From assembly GCA_003349915.1 (NCBI GenBank), contig QFXE01000005.1, positions 1-64,000 of the forward strand: 64,000 nt of DNA, read 5' to 3'. Source of the DNA: an endosymbiont of Escarpia spicata (GTDB taxonomy: Bacteria; Pseudomonadota; Gammaproteobacteria; Chromatiales; Chromatiaceae). Made by a program: the position numbers and the translations under genes. Positions 16,081 through 24,794 of this stretch are shown one piece after another (positions within the stretch are counted from its first letter, which is position 1; every line of letters starts with the position of its first letter). Below the pieces are notes generated by a model. The model made no database searches. It saw only the letters and a list, made by a program, of their open reading frames with translations, and was not told the origin of the DNA.

Positions 16081-17817
16081 ATGAGCCTGCAGACCACCCA
16101 ACCCGCTGCCGGCCAGAATCAGGCCGAACTGAAGCGCCACTACCTGCCCGCGCTTCGATCACGCTTCAAATCCAAGGTCAACCGTCTAACCTCGGGCGGC
16201 ATGCTCCGTCTGCTCGGTATCCGGCCCGATGCGGAAGACCTCGCATTCCTCATGAGCTACCTCTACATCTATCACTGGCTGAGACAGCAGGTTGCCACCC
16301 CATTCCGTGGCGAGGTGCTGGCAAGTTTCAGCAAGGGTTCACGGGGATTTCTTATCCGCCTGCTCGATGAGGCTGAGGATGCAGATGATTTCATCCAGGG
16401 CTACATTGCCCACTGGTTGAGCGCAGATGACGAAGGGCCTGTACAGCGTCAGCAGTTGCAGCGGCTGCTGACCGACTGCCATAACGATCCGCAAGCGCTG
16501 ACCCGGCGGGTGCTCACACTCTGGGATGAGCTGGGTCTGCTGCAGCAGACACCGGCCAAAGCCTACAGCGAACTGGGCCACCGGGAGCGGGATCGTTACC
16601 GGGAGATGCTTGGGGCCGCCGACCAGCAGCGGCTGACGCTGGTGGATGCCCTGCCGGATCAGCCGGTAAAACCCGGCCGTTTCACCAAGCTGGGGCTGAT
16701 CCCGGCAATGGGCTGTCCCCAGACCTGCCGCCACTGCATGTTTATCTGGCGTCCGCCGAGCAAAGATCAACCTGACGCCGGTCCAGTGATGGAGCTGGTA
16801 GATAGCCTGACCGACAGTGTGCTCTTCACCGGCGGCGACCTGACCCGCCATATGGATCACTTCTACCGGGCGATCCGCGAGATGCCTCACATCCGCACCT
16901 TCGCCATCCTGCTCAACGGCGACTTCGCGGTGGATAAAAAGACCACCAATGAAGTACTGCGCCGCATGACCGAGGAGATTGAGAAGCGTCCAAAAAAGTG
17001 GACCAGGGCGTCGATCCTGCTACAGATCAGCTTCGATGAGTTCCATCAGGAGGTGGTGGTCGGCAAGGACGGCCGCCTCAAGGAGCGCATCCCGGTCTGC
17101 CGCATCGCCAATATCGTAGAAGCGGCGCCCCGCTACAGTCGCATACAACTCGGCCTGCTGCACAAACAGACCCATCTCAACTTCTCCATGGATCTCTTCA
17201 AACGAGGCGTCTTCAACCGGCTGGTCGAAGAGTTGGGGCGACGTAAACATCAGCTCCAGATCCTCTCGACCGCGCCTGCGCCACGCCAGAAGGCCAACCC
17301 GATGAGTCCGGGGCAGCGGGGACAGTTGGTAAAAGATGCCAGCTTTGTGCTGAGCCGATACCCTGATCGCCCGATCCTGCTCACCAGCTCCACCATCGAC
17401 GCCTATGGCCGGGCGGAGACTCTTGAAGCCGGTGAATTCGTCAAGGACCAGGGATTATTGCAGGAGGTACTGGTGGGCCGGGTACCCGAAGGCGAGGTCT
17501 TCGATATCGATATGATGTTCTGGTTCAGCGGCTGGGTAACGCTCTTCTCGGCAGTGCATATCTGCCTTGGCAACCTGCACCAGGATGGTGCTGAAACGAT
17601 TCTCGCCCGCCAGCGTAAAGATCCGTTGACCCAGGCCCTTCACCGCTTCGATCTGCGACTGCTGGAGATCTATCGAGAGGTGCACGACGACCTTGACACC
17701 ATCATCGCCAATTCCACTGGCCCCCATCACCTGTTCCACGTCATCACGGAATCCGCCGATGTTCGGCTGCACATGACGCGCCGTCTTCTCGAATCTGCAG
17801 ATCACCCGGAGTCATAG
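16081..17817 (+). CDS. orphan radical SAM protein
   Basis: This 578-residue protein carries a radical SAM cluster motif of the standard spacing, Cys212-x3-Cys216-x2-Cys219 in GCPQTCRHCMF, followed by a glycine motif VLFTGGDLTRH that would contact SAM. About 200 residues of helical sequence precede the core, unusual for small radical SAM enzymes, and about 130 residues follow it. No auxiliary Cys cluster of SPASM type is obvious. The start ATG lies in a plain context and no partner gene is adjacent: the YheT gene is divergent and an FKBP follows after 156 bases. I do not recognise the subfamily and cannot assign a substrate. Confidence 0.8.
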   Translation: MSLQTTQPAAGQNQAELKRHYLPALRSRFKSKVNRLTSGGMLRLLGIRPDAEDLAFLMSYLYIYHWLRQQVATPFRGEVLASFSKGSRGFLIRLLDEAEDADDFIQGYIAHWLSADDEGPVQRQQLQRLLTDCHNDPQALTRRVLTLWDELGLLQQTPAKAYSELGHRERDRYREMLGAADQQRLTLVDALPDQPVKPGRFTKLGLIPAMGCPQTCRHCMFIWRPPSKDQPDAGPVMELVDSLTDSVLFTGGDLTRHMDHFYRAIREMPHIRTFAILLNGDFAVDKKTTNEVLRRMTEEIEKRPKKWTRASILLQISFDEFHQEVVVGKDGRLKERIPVCRIANIVEAAPRYSRIQLGLLHKQTHLNFSMDLFKRGVFNRLVEELGRRKHQLQILSTAPAPRQKANPMSPGQRGQLVKDASFVLSRYPDRPILLTSSTIDAYGRAETLEAGEFVKDQGLLQEVLVGRVPEGEVFDIDMMFWFSGWVTLFSAVHICLGNLHQDGAETILARQRKDPLTQALHRFDLRLLEIYREVHDDLDTIIANSTGPHHLFHVITESADVRLHMTRRLLESADHPES

Positions 17818-17973
17818 TAGGAGCCGCGCCACCAATCTGCTATGGTGCTAGGATTTGATCAATTTTTCTTCACTAACGACCTTTTTCATCAGCTTGTTAC
17901 TCCAAATTCTTTCGGGTTAGCACGTCTGATTTAAGCAAATACGACGAAAAGCAAACAGACTTAGGAGACAAGC

Positions 17974-18402
17974 ATGAGCACAGCAACAGAAGGCAATACC
18001 GTCAAAATCCACTATACCGGCACGCTGGATGACGGCACCCAATTCGACAGTTCAGCAGGACGTGAGCCACTGGAGTTCGCTTTGGGCAGCGGTCAGGTCA
18101 TCCCCGGTTTTGACAACGCGGTAAGCGGTATGGCCGTTGGCGAGAAAAAGACCGTCGATATTCTGCCTGAAGATGCCTATGGTGAACGCCACGAAGAGAT
18201 GGTACAGGAAGTACCCCGCGAGGCGCTGGGCGATGACATGGAACCTGAGGTCGGCATGCCGCTGCAGGCGCAGGGCCCTGATGGTCAAGTCTTCGATCTT
18301 GTCATCATTGAGGTGGCAGAAGAGACGGTTCGCGTGGATGGCAACCATCCCCTCGCCGGCAGGACTCTGACCTTCGACATCGAACTGGTAGAGATCGCCT
18401 AA
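17974..18402 (+). CDS. SlyD-type FKBP peptidyl-prolyl isomerase
   Basis: This 142-residue cytoplasmic enzyme speeds cis-trans isomerisation of proline peptide bonds and can act as a chaperone. An FKBP half (VKIHYTGTLDDGTQFDSS, LGSGQVIPGFDNAVSGMAVGEKKTV) is split by an inserted flap region (residues about 65-125, as in SlyD). It ends with VDGNHPLAGRTLTFDIELVEI, a signature of SlyD-like FKBPs. The metal-binding His/Cys-rich tail of E. coli SlyD is absent. A strong AGGAGA ribosome site precedes the ATG. No signal peptide is present. Confidence 0.93.
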   Translation: MSTATEGNTVKIHYTGTLDDGTQFDSSAGREPLEFALGSGQVIPGFDNAVSGMAVGEKKTVDILPEDAYGERHEEMVQEVPREALGDDMEPEVGMPLQAQGPDGQVFDLVIIEVAEETVRVDGNHPLAGRTLTFDIELVEIA

Positions 18403-18495
18403 TCTCGAGGGGACTGAGTCGATCTGCCTGTGCGCAGCTTCTCCAATATCTCATCGAACTTGCATCTAACCACGCCTCGATGAACGCATTCTCAA

Positions 18496-18529
18496 CTCCG
18501 GCCCCTGGACCAATCTCCAGGGGCCGGAG
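18496..18529. terminator. strong hairpin between convergent genes
   Basis: CTCCGGCCCCTGGA and TCCAGGGGCCGGAG form a perfect 14-bp stem with loop CCAATC. It sits 94 bases after the FKBP stop and 108 bases before the end of the convergent GlsB-like gene. There is no U-run on either side, so it may block read-through or protect 3' ends rather than act as a classical intrinsic terminator. Confidence 0.6.
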
Positions 18530-18636
18530 TCGTCCCGACTATGAGGCAACCTCTCCAGCGTCGCATTGACGCAGGCATCAAACCATACCCCCGACCAACT
18601 CCCTCACGACCCCGACCCCGGGTCACTTAACCACAG

Positions 18637-18915
18637 TCAGATACTGTCTCCATTGCCGCCGCTTTTACCGCCGCGCAGCAGACGAAAAACAAACAGCAAC
18701 AGGAAAGCCCCGCCTGTGGCCATGGCGATACTGATCAGGTCGAGACCGCTGGGCGAACCAATACCGGCAAACTGGCCAATCTTGCCACCAATAAAGGCGC
18801 CAGCCACACCAAGCAGGGTGGTGAGAATCATGCCTCCACCATCCCGGCCAGGCATCAGCAACTTGGCAAGAATACCCGCGATCAAACCAAGAATAATCCA
18901 GGTGAACATACCCAT
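18637..18915 (-). CDS. GlsB/YeaQ/YmgE-family membrane protein
   Basis: This 92-residue protein has the family pattern of three short membrane helices with glycine-rich turns: WIILGLIAGILAKLLMPG, then GGGMILTTLLGVAGAFIGGKIG, then SIAMATGGAFLLLFVFRLLRG. Members are small inner-membrane proteins induced by general or envelope stress; their biochemical role is not known. A GGAG ribosome site precedes the ATG. An alternative start two codons later is possible. Confidence 0.9.
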   Translation of the reverse strand: MGMFTWIILGLIAGILAKLLMPGRDGGGMILTTLLGVAGAFIGGKIGQFAGIGSPSGLDLISIAMATGGAFLLLFVFRLLRGGKSGGNGDSI

Positions 18916-19278
18916 ACTACATACTCCAAATGAAAGATGCGGTGATTATAAGGGTTTGGCCGGGAATTGCCTGACCGAACGCGCTGACCCACGACCAACA
19001 TCCAGCAATAAACCATCCCGCAACAAAAAACAAATCCATTCCGTGGTTCAGAAAAGTTATTGCGGCACTTGACGCACAACTGCGCCATATGACGCAACAT
19101 ATTGATTTACATTGTTTTTTGTGACTTTCCTCCGCGTGCATTTTGATTACAGTCACAATACCCCGCCACATTCAGTGACAAACTGCCGCAGAAGCAGATC
19201 AGACAAACAACTCTGTTCTGAAATCGAGTTAACAATACTTATTGTTAACTATTGATATCACTCCACAGGAGCAAACCT
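18916..19278. other. divergent regulatory region
   Basis: This 363-base stretch separates the GlsB-like gene and the beta-propeller gene. It is more AT-rich than its neighbours. It holds two direct TGACGCA copies around 19070-19097 and a perfect 22-base palindrome at 19228-19249. No gene is visible. Confidence 0.5.
19228..19249. promoter_or_regulatory. perfect operator-like palindrome
   Basis: GTTAACAATA and TATTGTTAAC are exact inverted copies separated by CT. The site lies 29 bases before the propeller start codon, where a repressor would block transcription or initiation. The symmetry and size suit a dimeric HTH regulator such as a TetR or MarR type. No regulator gene is adjacent. Confidence 0.6.
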
Positions 19279-20586
19279 ATGCGGAACAAACAACATTTCA
19301 AATACACAGCACTACTGTTTTCAATGTTCTTTACGACCATAAACCTACATGCCGCACACGGACCTCAACATGCAGGCTCAAATCATCTGAATCCCGGTTA
19401 TGTTAATCAGGATGGATATGTGAGTGACAATATCTACGGCGTGAAAAATCTGGCCTATTATGGCGACTGGGATGCCAATCGGGTTTTTATTATCGATGTT
19501 GATAATATGGAGTTGCTAAAAACCGTTGAGGGCACAGGAGACGGACCGTATGGCATCGATCAACAGGGGGTATCCAAAGCCTATGCTTTAACCCGTAAAA
19601 CAGAGTCTGTGACAGTAGTAGACAATTACGACATTGAAAATGTTGGCCAGATTCAACTGGAACATAAACCCCGTTCCACGAACTTTAATGCTGACACGGG
19701 GCTCTCTTTGATATCCGGCGGTGACAAGGTAATGACCAGCATCATACGTGTTGATCATGGCGTGGTTACCAAAGTTGTGGGTTATAATGAACTCTCTGAA
19801 CCACACGACTATGGTGGTTCACTCGCGACAGGCCACCCTCTCTGGGTTGATGATCAGCGTTTCTTTATGCTCGACCGGGCAGCACGTCAGATTCAGCTGT
19901 GGAACCGTAACGGTGACCTTCTCTCAACCCTTGCCGCCCCGACTTCAGTACACCATATTTTCAAGTCACCTTTAGATGCGGATAACGATACTTTTTTCGC
20001 AGTTGCTGAGGGTAATCAGGAAGCGCAGATATCACCATCGATCTTGCGTTTTGATATCAAGAGAAAAAGGATGGTAAAAACCGGCGAGGCTATCCTCAGC
20101 GATTACGATCCTGAAATGCTGAATCCAGCTGAAATGGGAGCCCATCATGCCGACTTCCACCCGGACGGTATCCATATTTATATCGGTTCCACTGAAGGCC
20201 ACGTTTTTGTTGTCAATAAGGATTCAATGAGTGTTGAAACCATGATTGAAACGGGCATTGGTTCCGGCCACACAACATTTGCACCGATGCGTGATCTCGC
20301 ATTTGTAACCAATCACAACGACACATATATGACAGTGATCGATACCACCGATCACAGCTGGTTGAAGAACATTGAAGTCGCCAGTTCAGCTTCCCCGGAT
20401 TACAAGTCGCAAGCACACACTTCAGCGGTCAGTCCGGACATGAAATATTTCTACAGCTCTGCAAGCCATGATGGTGTGTTTTTTGAAATTGACATGGAAA
20501 CACTCGAAGTCACACGCACACTTGATCTCGGTGGAAATGCCCTCATGGGCAGCTTCATATGGGATGGCGATGGTGTGAATATGTAA
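19279..20586 (+). CDS. secreted beta-propeller protein, His-rich
   Basis: I choose the ATG at 19279 because AGGAG precedes it and it begins a clean signal peptide (MRNKQHFKYTALLFSMFFTT, cut near HA-AHG). The mature protein of about 410 residues reads as a YVTN/YncE-like propeller with repeating blades, for example NRVFIIDVDNMELLKTVEGTG, HIYIGSTEGHVFVVNKDSMSVE and KYFYSSASHDGVFFEIDMETLE. Histidines recur at blade tips: TGHPLW, VHHIF, GAHHADFHPDG, GSGHTTFAP, AHTSAVSPD. This may indicate metal or haem binding, but that is inference. Function unknown; it should be periplasmic. Confidence 0.75.
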   Translation: MRNKQHFKYTALLFSMFFTTINLHAAHGPQHAGSNHLNPGYVNQDGYVSDNIYGVKNLAYYGDWDANRVFIIDVDNMELLKTVEGTGDGPYGIDQQGVSKAYALTRKTESVTVVDNYDIENVGQIQLEHKPRSTNFNADTGLSLISGGDKVMTSIIRVDHGVVTKVVGYNELSEPHDYGGSLATGHPLWVDDQRFFMLDRAARQIQLWNRNGDLLSTLAAPTSVHHIFKSPLDADNDTFFAVAEGNQEAQISPSILRFDIKRKRMVKTGEAILSDYDPEMLNPAEMGAHHADFHPDGIHIYIGSTEGHVFVVNKDSMSVETMIETGIGSGHTTFAPMRDLAFVTNHNDTYMTVIDTTDHSWLKNIEVASSASPDYKSQAHTSAVSPDMKYFYSSASHDGVFFEIDMETLEVTRTLDLGGNALMGSFIWDGDGVNM

Positions 20587-20619
20587 AACCATCCCGCTGC
20601 AAGCAGACAGGGTATTAAA

Positions 20620-20650
20620 TTGCAGGAGCGGCGGGGCGCCGCTCCTGCAA
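20620..20650. terminator. perfect GC-rich hairpin between convergent genes
   Basis: TTGCAGGAGCGGCG and CGCCGCTCCTGCAA form a perfect 14-bp stem with loop GGG. It lies between the ends of the propeller gene and the DNA ligase gene. Similar GC-rich pieces occur at about 10178 and 28933, so it may also be a dispersed repeat. There is no clear U-run. Confidence 0.55.
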
Positions 20651-20680
20651 TCGGTCGCTGCAAGCTGCGAAAAGTTAGAT

Positions 20681-21517
20681 TCAAAGTGTCTCCCTGATAC
20701 GCAGAAATGATGCGAACCGGGGTATCCCGTTGGCGGTGTAGCCTTGATGCTTGAATGTGATGGTCGAGCCTATCGATGGGGGCTCTTCCCGCTCCCGATC
20801 ACTCAGGCCGGTACCGATATAGAAACGCCTGCCATCCTTCAGTTCCACCCAGAGTGCACCAACCTTTCCTGTATATTTGCCCTTTCCGGGCCGATAGCCG
20901 ACCACCCTGCCCTCCCGATCATCAAAGCGCTTTACCTTGAGTGCGTTGGGACTGCGACTGAACTCGTAGGGGATATCCGGATTCCTCAAGACCAGACCTT
21001 CACCACCTACGGCTTCAACCTCGGCCAACCGTGCCTGCAGGTGATCATCGCTACTACAATGCATCTGGGGAATAATATGGATACGAGATACTGGATATTG
21101 CTTAAGATAACTCTGCAATCGTCCCAGACGGGCACCCAGATTCCCCGGCGCATTGGGCACCTCGAATATATTGTAGGTGACTCGTTGCCAGCCATCGTGG
21201 GGCTGGTCGCGTGAGGTAATGGAGGCAACCTCCTCAAACCGCCCCCGGGCAATCCAAAGTTCACCATCCAGCTCAAAAGGCGGGAAATCTTTTGTGAACC
21301 AGTCCGGGGTGGCGAACGGGTTGCCTTGGCGGGAGATGAGTTGCCGGCCATTCCAGTAAGCCCGCACCCCATCGAGTTTTTCACTCATGTACCAGCCAGT
21401 GATTTCCATCCCCGGCCGATAGTTTTTCAGCAGAAGAAGGTTTGGCGCATCCGCCGAAGCGGTGAGAAAGGGCAGAATAAACAGCGCAAAAATAAGACCC
21501 GTCCCTGTCTTTTTCAT
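20681..21517 (-). CDS. exported ATP-dependent DNA ligase (LigE-type)
   Basis: This ATP-dependent DNA ligase seals nicks by way of a lysine-AMP intermediate. With the ATG at 21517 it has a signal peptide (MKKTGTGLIFALFILPFLTA, ending ASA-DA), typical of the small LigE ligases predicted to work in the periplasm, possibly on DNA taken up. Motif I is SEKLDGVRAYWNG (Lys nucleophile). Others are PFELDGELWIARG, EGLVLRNPD and LKVKRFDDREGRVVGYRPGKGKYTGKVGALWVE split over residues 190-225. A ribosome site, AAGGAAA, precedes the start. Its first 30 codons and promoter are duplicated at 24589-24777. Confidence 0.92.
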   Translation of the reverse strand: MKKTGTGLIFALFILPFLTASADAPNLLLLKNYRPGMEITGWYMSEKLDGVRAYWNGRQLISRQGNPFATPDWFTKDFPPFELDGELWIARGRFEEVASITSRDQPHDGWQRVTYNIFEVPNAPGNLGARLGRLQSYLKQYPVSRIHIIPQMHCSSDDHLQARLAEVEAVGGEGLVLRNPDIPYEFSRSPNALKVKRFDDREGRVVGYRPGKGKYTGKVGALWVELKDGRRFYIGTGLSDREREEPPSIGSTITFKHQGYTANGIPRFASFLRIRETL

Positions 21518-21616
21518 GATCACTTTTCCTTGTTGATCCAGGTAAACAGCGATTATATTTTAGCGCATTATCCGCCACCCCAGAAACTCAGAATTAAGTA
21601 GACTGTCACCAGAACC
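21428..21616. repeat. 189-bp direct repeat, left copy
   Basis: This segment covers the first 30 codons of the ligase gene and its upstream region. It recurs in the same orientation at 24589-24777 with about 12 differences (roughly 94% identity). The two copies flank the P-type ATPase gene. Confidence 0.9.
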
Positions 21617-21743
21617 CTCCTAATTAGTATTTAAGAAAAGCATTTCGTAGCCTAAATTTAGAGATAACAGCTGTTTGCACCCTCCGGGTATAAGTTTCGT
21701 TTGAGCAGACGAGCTGCTCAACTCAGCTTTATGGAGTACTCGC

Positions 21744-24566
21744 ATGGCTAGGAATCTCTTCGATTGGCATAAGTTGCCCCATTTCAGCGTAATGGCTCAC
21801 ACCGGGTCGGATACCCATCACGCCTCAGCGCAGAAAGAGGCATCCCCCTCCACTGAATCCGACTTGCCTTGGCACGCCATGGAGGCGGATCAGGTACTCA
21901 CTGCCTTCAAATCCACCAAACAGGGCCTCAGTGGCGAAAACGCCCAGCTGCGACTGCAACAGTACGGCCCCAACCAACTCCCCGAGGTGAGTCCTCGCGG
22001 ACCGCTGCTGCGTTTTCTCGCCCAGTTTCACAACGTCCTGATCTATGCGCTTCTGGTGGCGGGCATCGTGACGGCGATGCTCGATCATCTGGTGGACTCC
22101 GGCGTGATCATGGGGGTGGTGTTGATCAACACCATCATTGGTTTCATACAGGAGGGCAAGGCGGAGGATGCCCTGCGAGCCATCCGCCAGATGCTCTCCG
22201 CCAAGTCGCTGGTGTTGCGTGACGGCCAACGGATATCCATTCCCGCAGAGGAACTGGTCCCTGGTGATGTGGTGCTGCTGCAATCCGGCGACAAGGTTCC
22301 CGCCGACCTGCGGCTGTTCCGGCTCAAGGGGTTGCAGATCCAGGAGGCCGCCCTTACCGGTGAGTCGGTTGCAGTGGAGAAAGCGATTGAAGCTGTGGCA
22401 GCCGAGGCTGCATTAGGGGATCGGCTCTGCATGGCCTACTCAGGCACTCTCGTGACCTATGGTCAGGGGGCCGGGGTGGTAACCGCCACAGGCAGTAAGA
22501 CCGAGATCGGGCGCATCAGCGCCATGGTGGCCGGGGTGGAGCAGCTCACCACCCCCCTGCTGCAACAGATGGACCAGTTCGGGCGCTGGCTCACCGCAGG
22601 CATCCTGGGACTGGCTCTCTTCACCTTCACCTTCGGTGTACTGGTGCGTGACTACTCATCCTCCGAGATATTTCTCGCTGCGGTAGAACTGGCAGTAGCA
22701 GCCATTCCCGAGGGGCTGCCGGCCATCATGACCATCACCCTGGCCATCGGTGTGCAGCGCATGGCGGGACGCAATGCCATTATTCGCCGCCTGCCGGCGG
22801 TAGAGACCCTGGGAGCGGTGACCGTCATTTGCTCCGACAAGACCGGCACTCTCACCCGCAACGAGATGACCGTGCGCAACATCGCCACCGTCGACGATCT
22901 CTACGACATTAGCGGCACTGGCTATGATCCTCACGGAGGTTTTTCCTTTCAGGGCAAGGAGGTCACTCTGGCAAAGCACCCGGTGCTGTCGAAGATGCTC
23001 CGGGCCAGTCTGCTGTGCAACGAGACCGCACTGCGGCACTCGGACCACGGTTGGCAGGTCCATGGTGATCCCATGGAAGGTGCCTTGATGATAGCCGGCC
23101 TGAAGAGTGGGCTGGATCCTGAGACCGAGGCCGCTCTCTACCCCCGTGACGACATTATTCCCTTCGAGTCAGGCCACAAGTTTATGGCCACTCTGCACCA
23201 CAGTCATAAGGGGCAGTATTTCATCTTCATCAAGGGAGCGCCGGAGCGGATCCTCGAACGCTGCGCCACCCAACTCAGTCTTGAAGGCGAAAAACCACTC
23301 GACTGTGACAGCTGGGAGCGGCACATGCAGACCATGGCATCCAAGGGACAGCGCCTGCTGGCGGTAGCCATGCGCCCGGCTCACGGTGGACGTCTGGACC
23401 TGGAGTTCAAAGACGTGGAGAAGGATCTCACCATGCTCGGTCTCTATGGCCTGATCGATCCTCCACGGGAAGAGGCCATTGCCGCCGTGGCCCGCTGCCG
23501 CGAGGCGGGAATCCAGGTGAAAATGATCACCGGCGATCATGCCGATACCGCAACTGCCATCGCCCGCCAGCTGAAACTGGCAAACACTGACAATGCCCTC
23601 ACGGGCCAAGCCCTGGATGCCCTCTCGGATGAGGAATTGTTGGCGCGGGTTCAAAAGGTGGACATCTATGCCCGGGTCAGTCCTGAGCACAAGCTGCGTC
23701 TGGTGACGCTGCTGCAGAAAAGCGGCATGATCGTCTCCATGACCGGAGACGGGGTCAACGACGCCCCGGCCCTGAAACGCGCAGATGTTGGCGTGGCCAT
23801 GGGCGACAAGGGCACCGAAGCGGCCAAGGAGGCAGCGGAGATGGTGCTCGCCGACGACAATTTCGCTTCCATCACCCACGCGGTGGAAGAGGGCCGAACC
23901 GTCTACGACAATCTGAAAAAGGCGATCCTCTTCATCCTTCCCACCAATGGCGGCGAGGCGCTGGTGATCCTCGGCGCAGTGCTGTTGGGCTTTCAGGAGC
24001 TGCCGCTCACCCCGGTGCAGATCCTCTGGGTCAACATGATCACCGCCGTCACCCTTGCCTTGGCGCTCGCCTTCGAGCCACCCGAACACGGTGTAATGAA
24101 ACGTCCCCCCCGCGACCCGGTCCAGCCTGTATTGAGCCGCCACTTTCTCTGGCGCATCGCCTACGTATCGCTGGTACTGATGGCGGGGACCTTCGGCCTT
24201 TTCGTGTGGGAGATCGAACAGGGCGCGAATATCGAGGTGGCCCGTACCGTAGCGGTGAACACCCTGGTCTGCTTCGAGATCTTCTATCTGTTTAACTCCC
24301 GCTACATCACCGAGCCGGTACTCAACCGGCACGGCCTATTCGGCAGTCGCTACGTGCTGGCGGCGGTGGCCACCCTGGTGCTGTTCCAGCTCGCCTTTAC
24401 CTATACGGGGCCTCTACAGACCCTGTTCGGCACCGCTGCAATAGGAGCCGACGTGTGGCTGCGCATTCTTTTGGTCTCCTCCAGTGTGTTGTTCCTGGTG
24501 GAGGGGGAGAAGGCTCTGGTACGGCGGTTTCAGGAAAAACAGGTGCACCAGAGTGTTAAACCGTAG
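21744..24566 (+). CDS. P2-type cation-transporting ATPase
   Basis: This 940-residue P-type ATPase pumps a cation across the inner membrane. It has the N-terminal cation-ATPase segment; the actuator (GDVVLLQSGDKVPADLRL, LTGESVAVEK); the phosphorylation site ICSDKTGTLTRNEM with Asp365; MKMITGDH-like QVKMITGDHADTA; and the hinge MTGDGVNDAPALKRADVGVAMG. Membrane helix 4 reads AVAAIPEGLPAIMTI, the PEGL type of P2 ATPases (Ca2+, Na+ or Mg2+-like pumps), not the CPC type of heavy-metal pumps. The exact ion cannot be read from this. A GGAG site precedes the ATG. The gene sits between two 189-bp direct repeats, suggesting it was inserted. Confidence 0.93.
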   Translation: MARNLFDWHKLPHFSVMAHTGSDTHHASAQKEASPSTESDLPWHAMEADQVLTAFKSTKQGLSGENAQLRLQQYGPNQLPEVSPRGPLLRFLAQFHNVLIYALLVAGIVTAMLDHLVDSGVIMGVVLINTIIGFIQEGKAEDALRAIRQMLSAKSLVLRDGQRISIPAEELVPGDVVLLQSGDKVPADLRLFRLKGLQIQEAALTGESVAVEKAIEAVAAEAALGDRLCMAYSGTLVTYGQGAGVVTATGSKTEIGRISAMVAGVEQLTTPLLQQMDQFGRWLTAGILGLALFTFTFGVLVRDYSSSEIFLAAVELAVAAIPEGLPAIMTITLAIGVQRMAGRNAIIRRLPAVETLGAVTVICSDKTGTLTRNEMTVRNIATVDDLYDISGTGYDPHGGFSFQGKEVTLAKHPVLSKMLRASLLCNETALRHSDHGWQVHGDPMEGALMIAGLKSGLDPETEAALYPRDDIIPFESGHKFMATLHHSHKGQYFIFIKGAPERILERCATQLSLEGEKPLDCDSWERHMQTMASKGQRLLAVAMRPAHGGRLDLEFKDVEKDLTMLGLYGLIDPPREEAIAAVARCREAGIQVKMITGDHADTATAIARQLKLANTDNALTGQALDALSDEELLARVQKVDIYARVSPEHKLRLVTLLQKSGMIVSMTGDGVNDAPALKRADVGVAMGDKGTEAAKEAAEMVLADDNFASITHAVEEGRTVYDNLKKAILFILPTNGGEALVILGAVLLGFQELPLTPVQILWVNMITAVTLALALAFEPPEHGVMKRPPRDPVQPVLSRHFLWRIAYVSLVLMAGTFGLFVWEIEQGANIEVARTVAVNTLVCFEIFYLFNSRYITEPVLNRHGLFGSRYVLAAVATLVLFQLAFTYTGPLQTLFGTAAIGADVWLRILLVSSSVLFLVEGEKALVRRFQEKQVHQSVKP

Positions 24567-24678
24567 GGATGGTCGTTGGGTTCGGTGGCAGCAGAAGAAG
24601 GTTTGGCGCATCCGCCGAAGCGCTGAGAAAGGGCAGAATAAACAGCGCTATAACAAGACTCGTCCCTGTCTTTTTCAT
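24556..24678 (-). pseudogene. truncated ligase 5' end (duplicate)
   Basis: The minus strand here encodes the first 30 residues of the LigE-type ligase (MKKTGTSLVIALFILPFLSA, then SADAPNLLLL), with four conservative changes from the intact copy. It then runs into unrelated codons and stops, overlapping the end of the P-type ATPase gene. The ribosome site is retained. It is a leftover of duplication or of replacement of the rest of the gene. Confidence 0.8.
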
Positions 24679-24777
24679 GATCACTTTTCCTTGTTGATCG
24701 AGGTAAACAGCGAACATATCTTAGCGCATTATCCGCCACCCCAGAAACACAGAGTTAAGTATACTGTCACCAGAACC
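24589..24777. repeat. 189-bp direct repeat, right copy
   Basis: This copy matches 21428-21616 in the same orientation and same length. It contains the ligase gene start and its upstream region, and ends 17 bases before the sensor kinase start, so it must form part of the kinase promoter region. Confidence 0.9.
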
Positions 24778-24794
24778 TGTGACAGGAAAAAGGA

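Noticed and set aside
23169-24332. 387-codon minus-strand frame inside the P-type ATPase
   Set aside because: It lies wholly antisense to the ATPase with all its motifs; the composition is His/Gly/Asp-rich as expected from a shadow frame.
21428-24777. Flanking 189-bp repeats considered as terminal repeats of a transposon
   Set aside because: They contain part of a resident ligase gene and its promoter, are direct rather than inverted, and no transposase lies between them.
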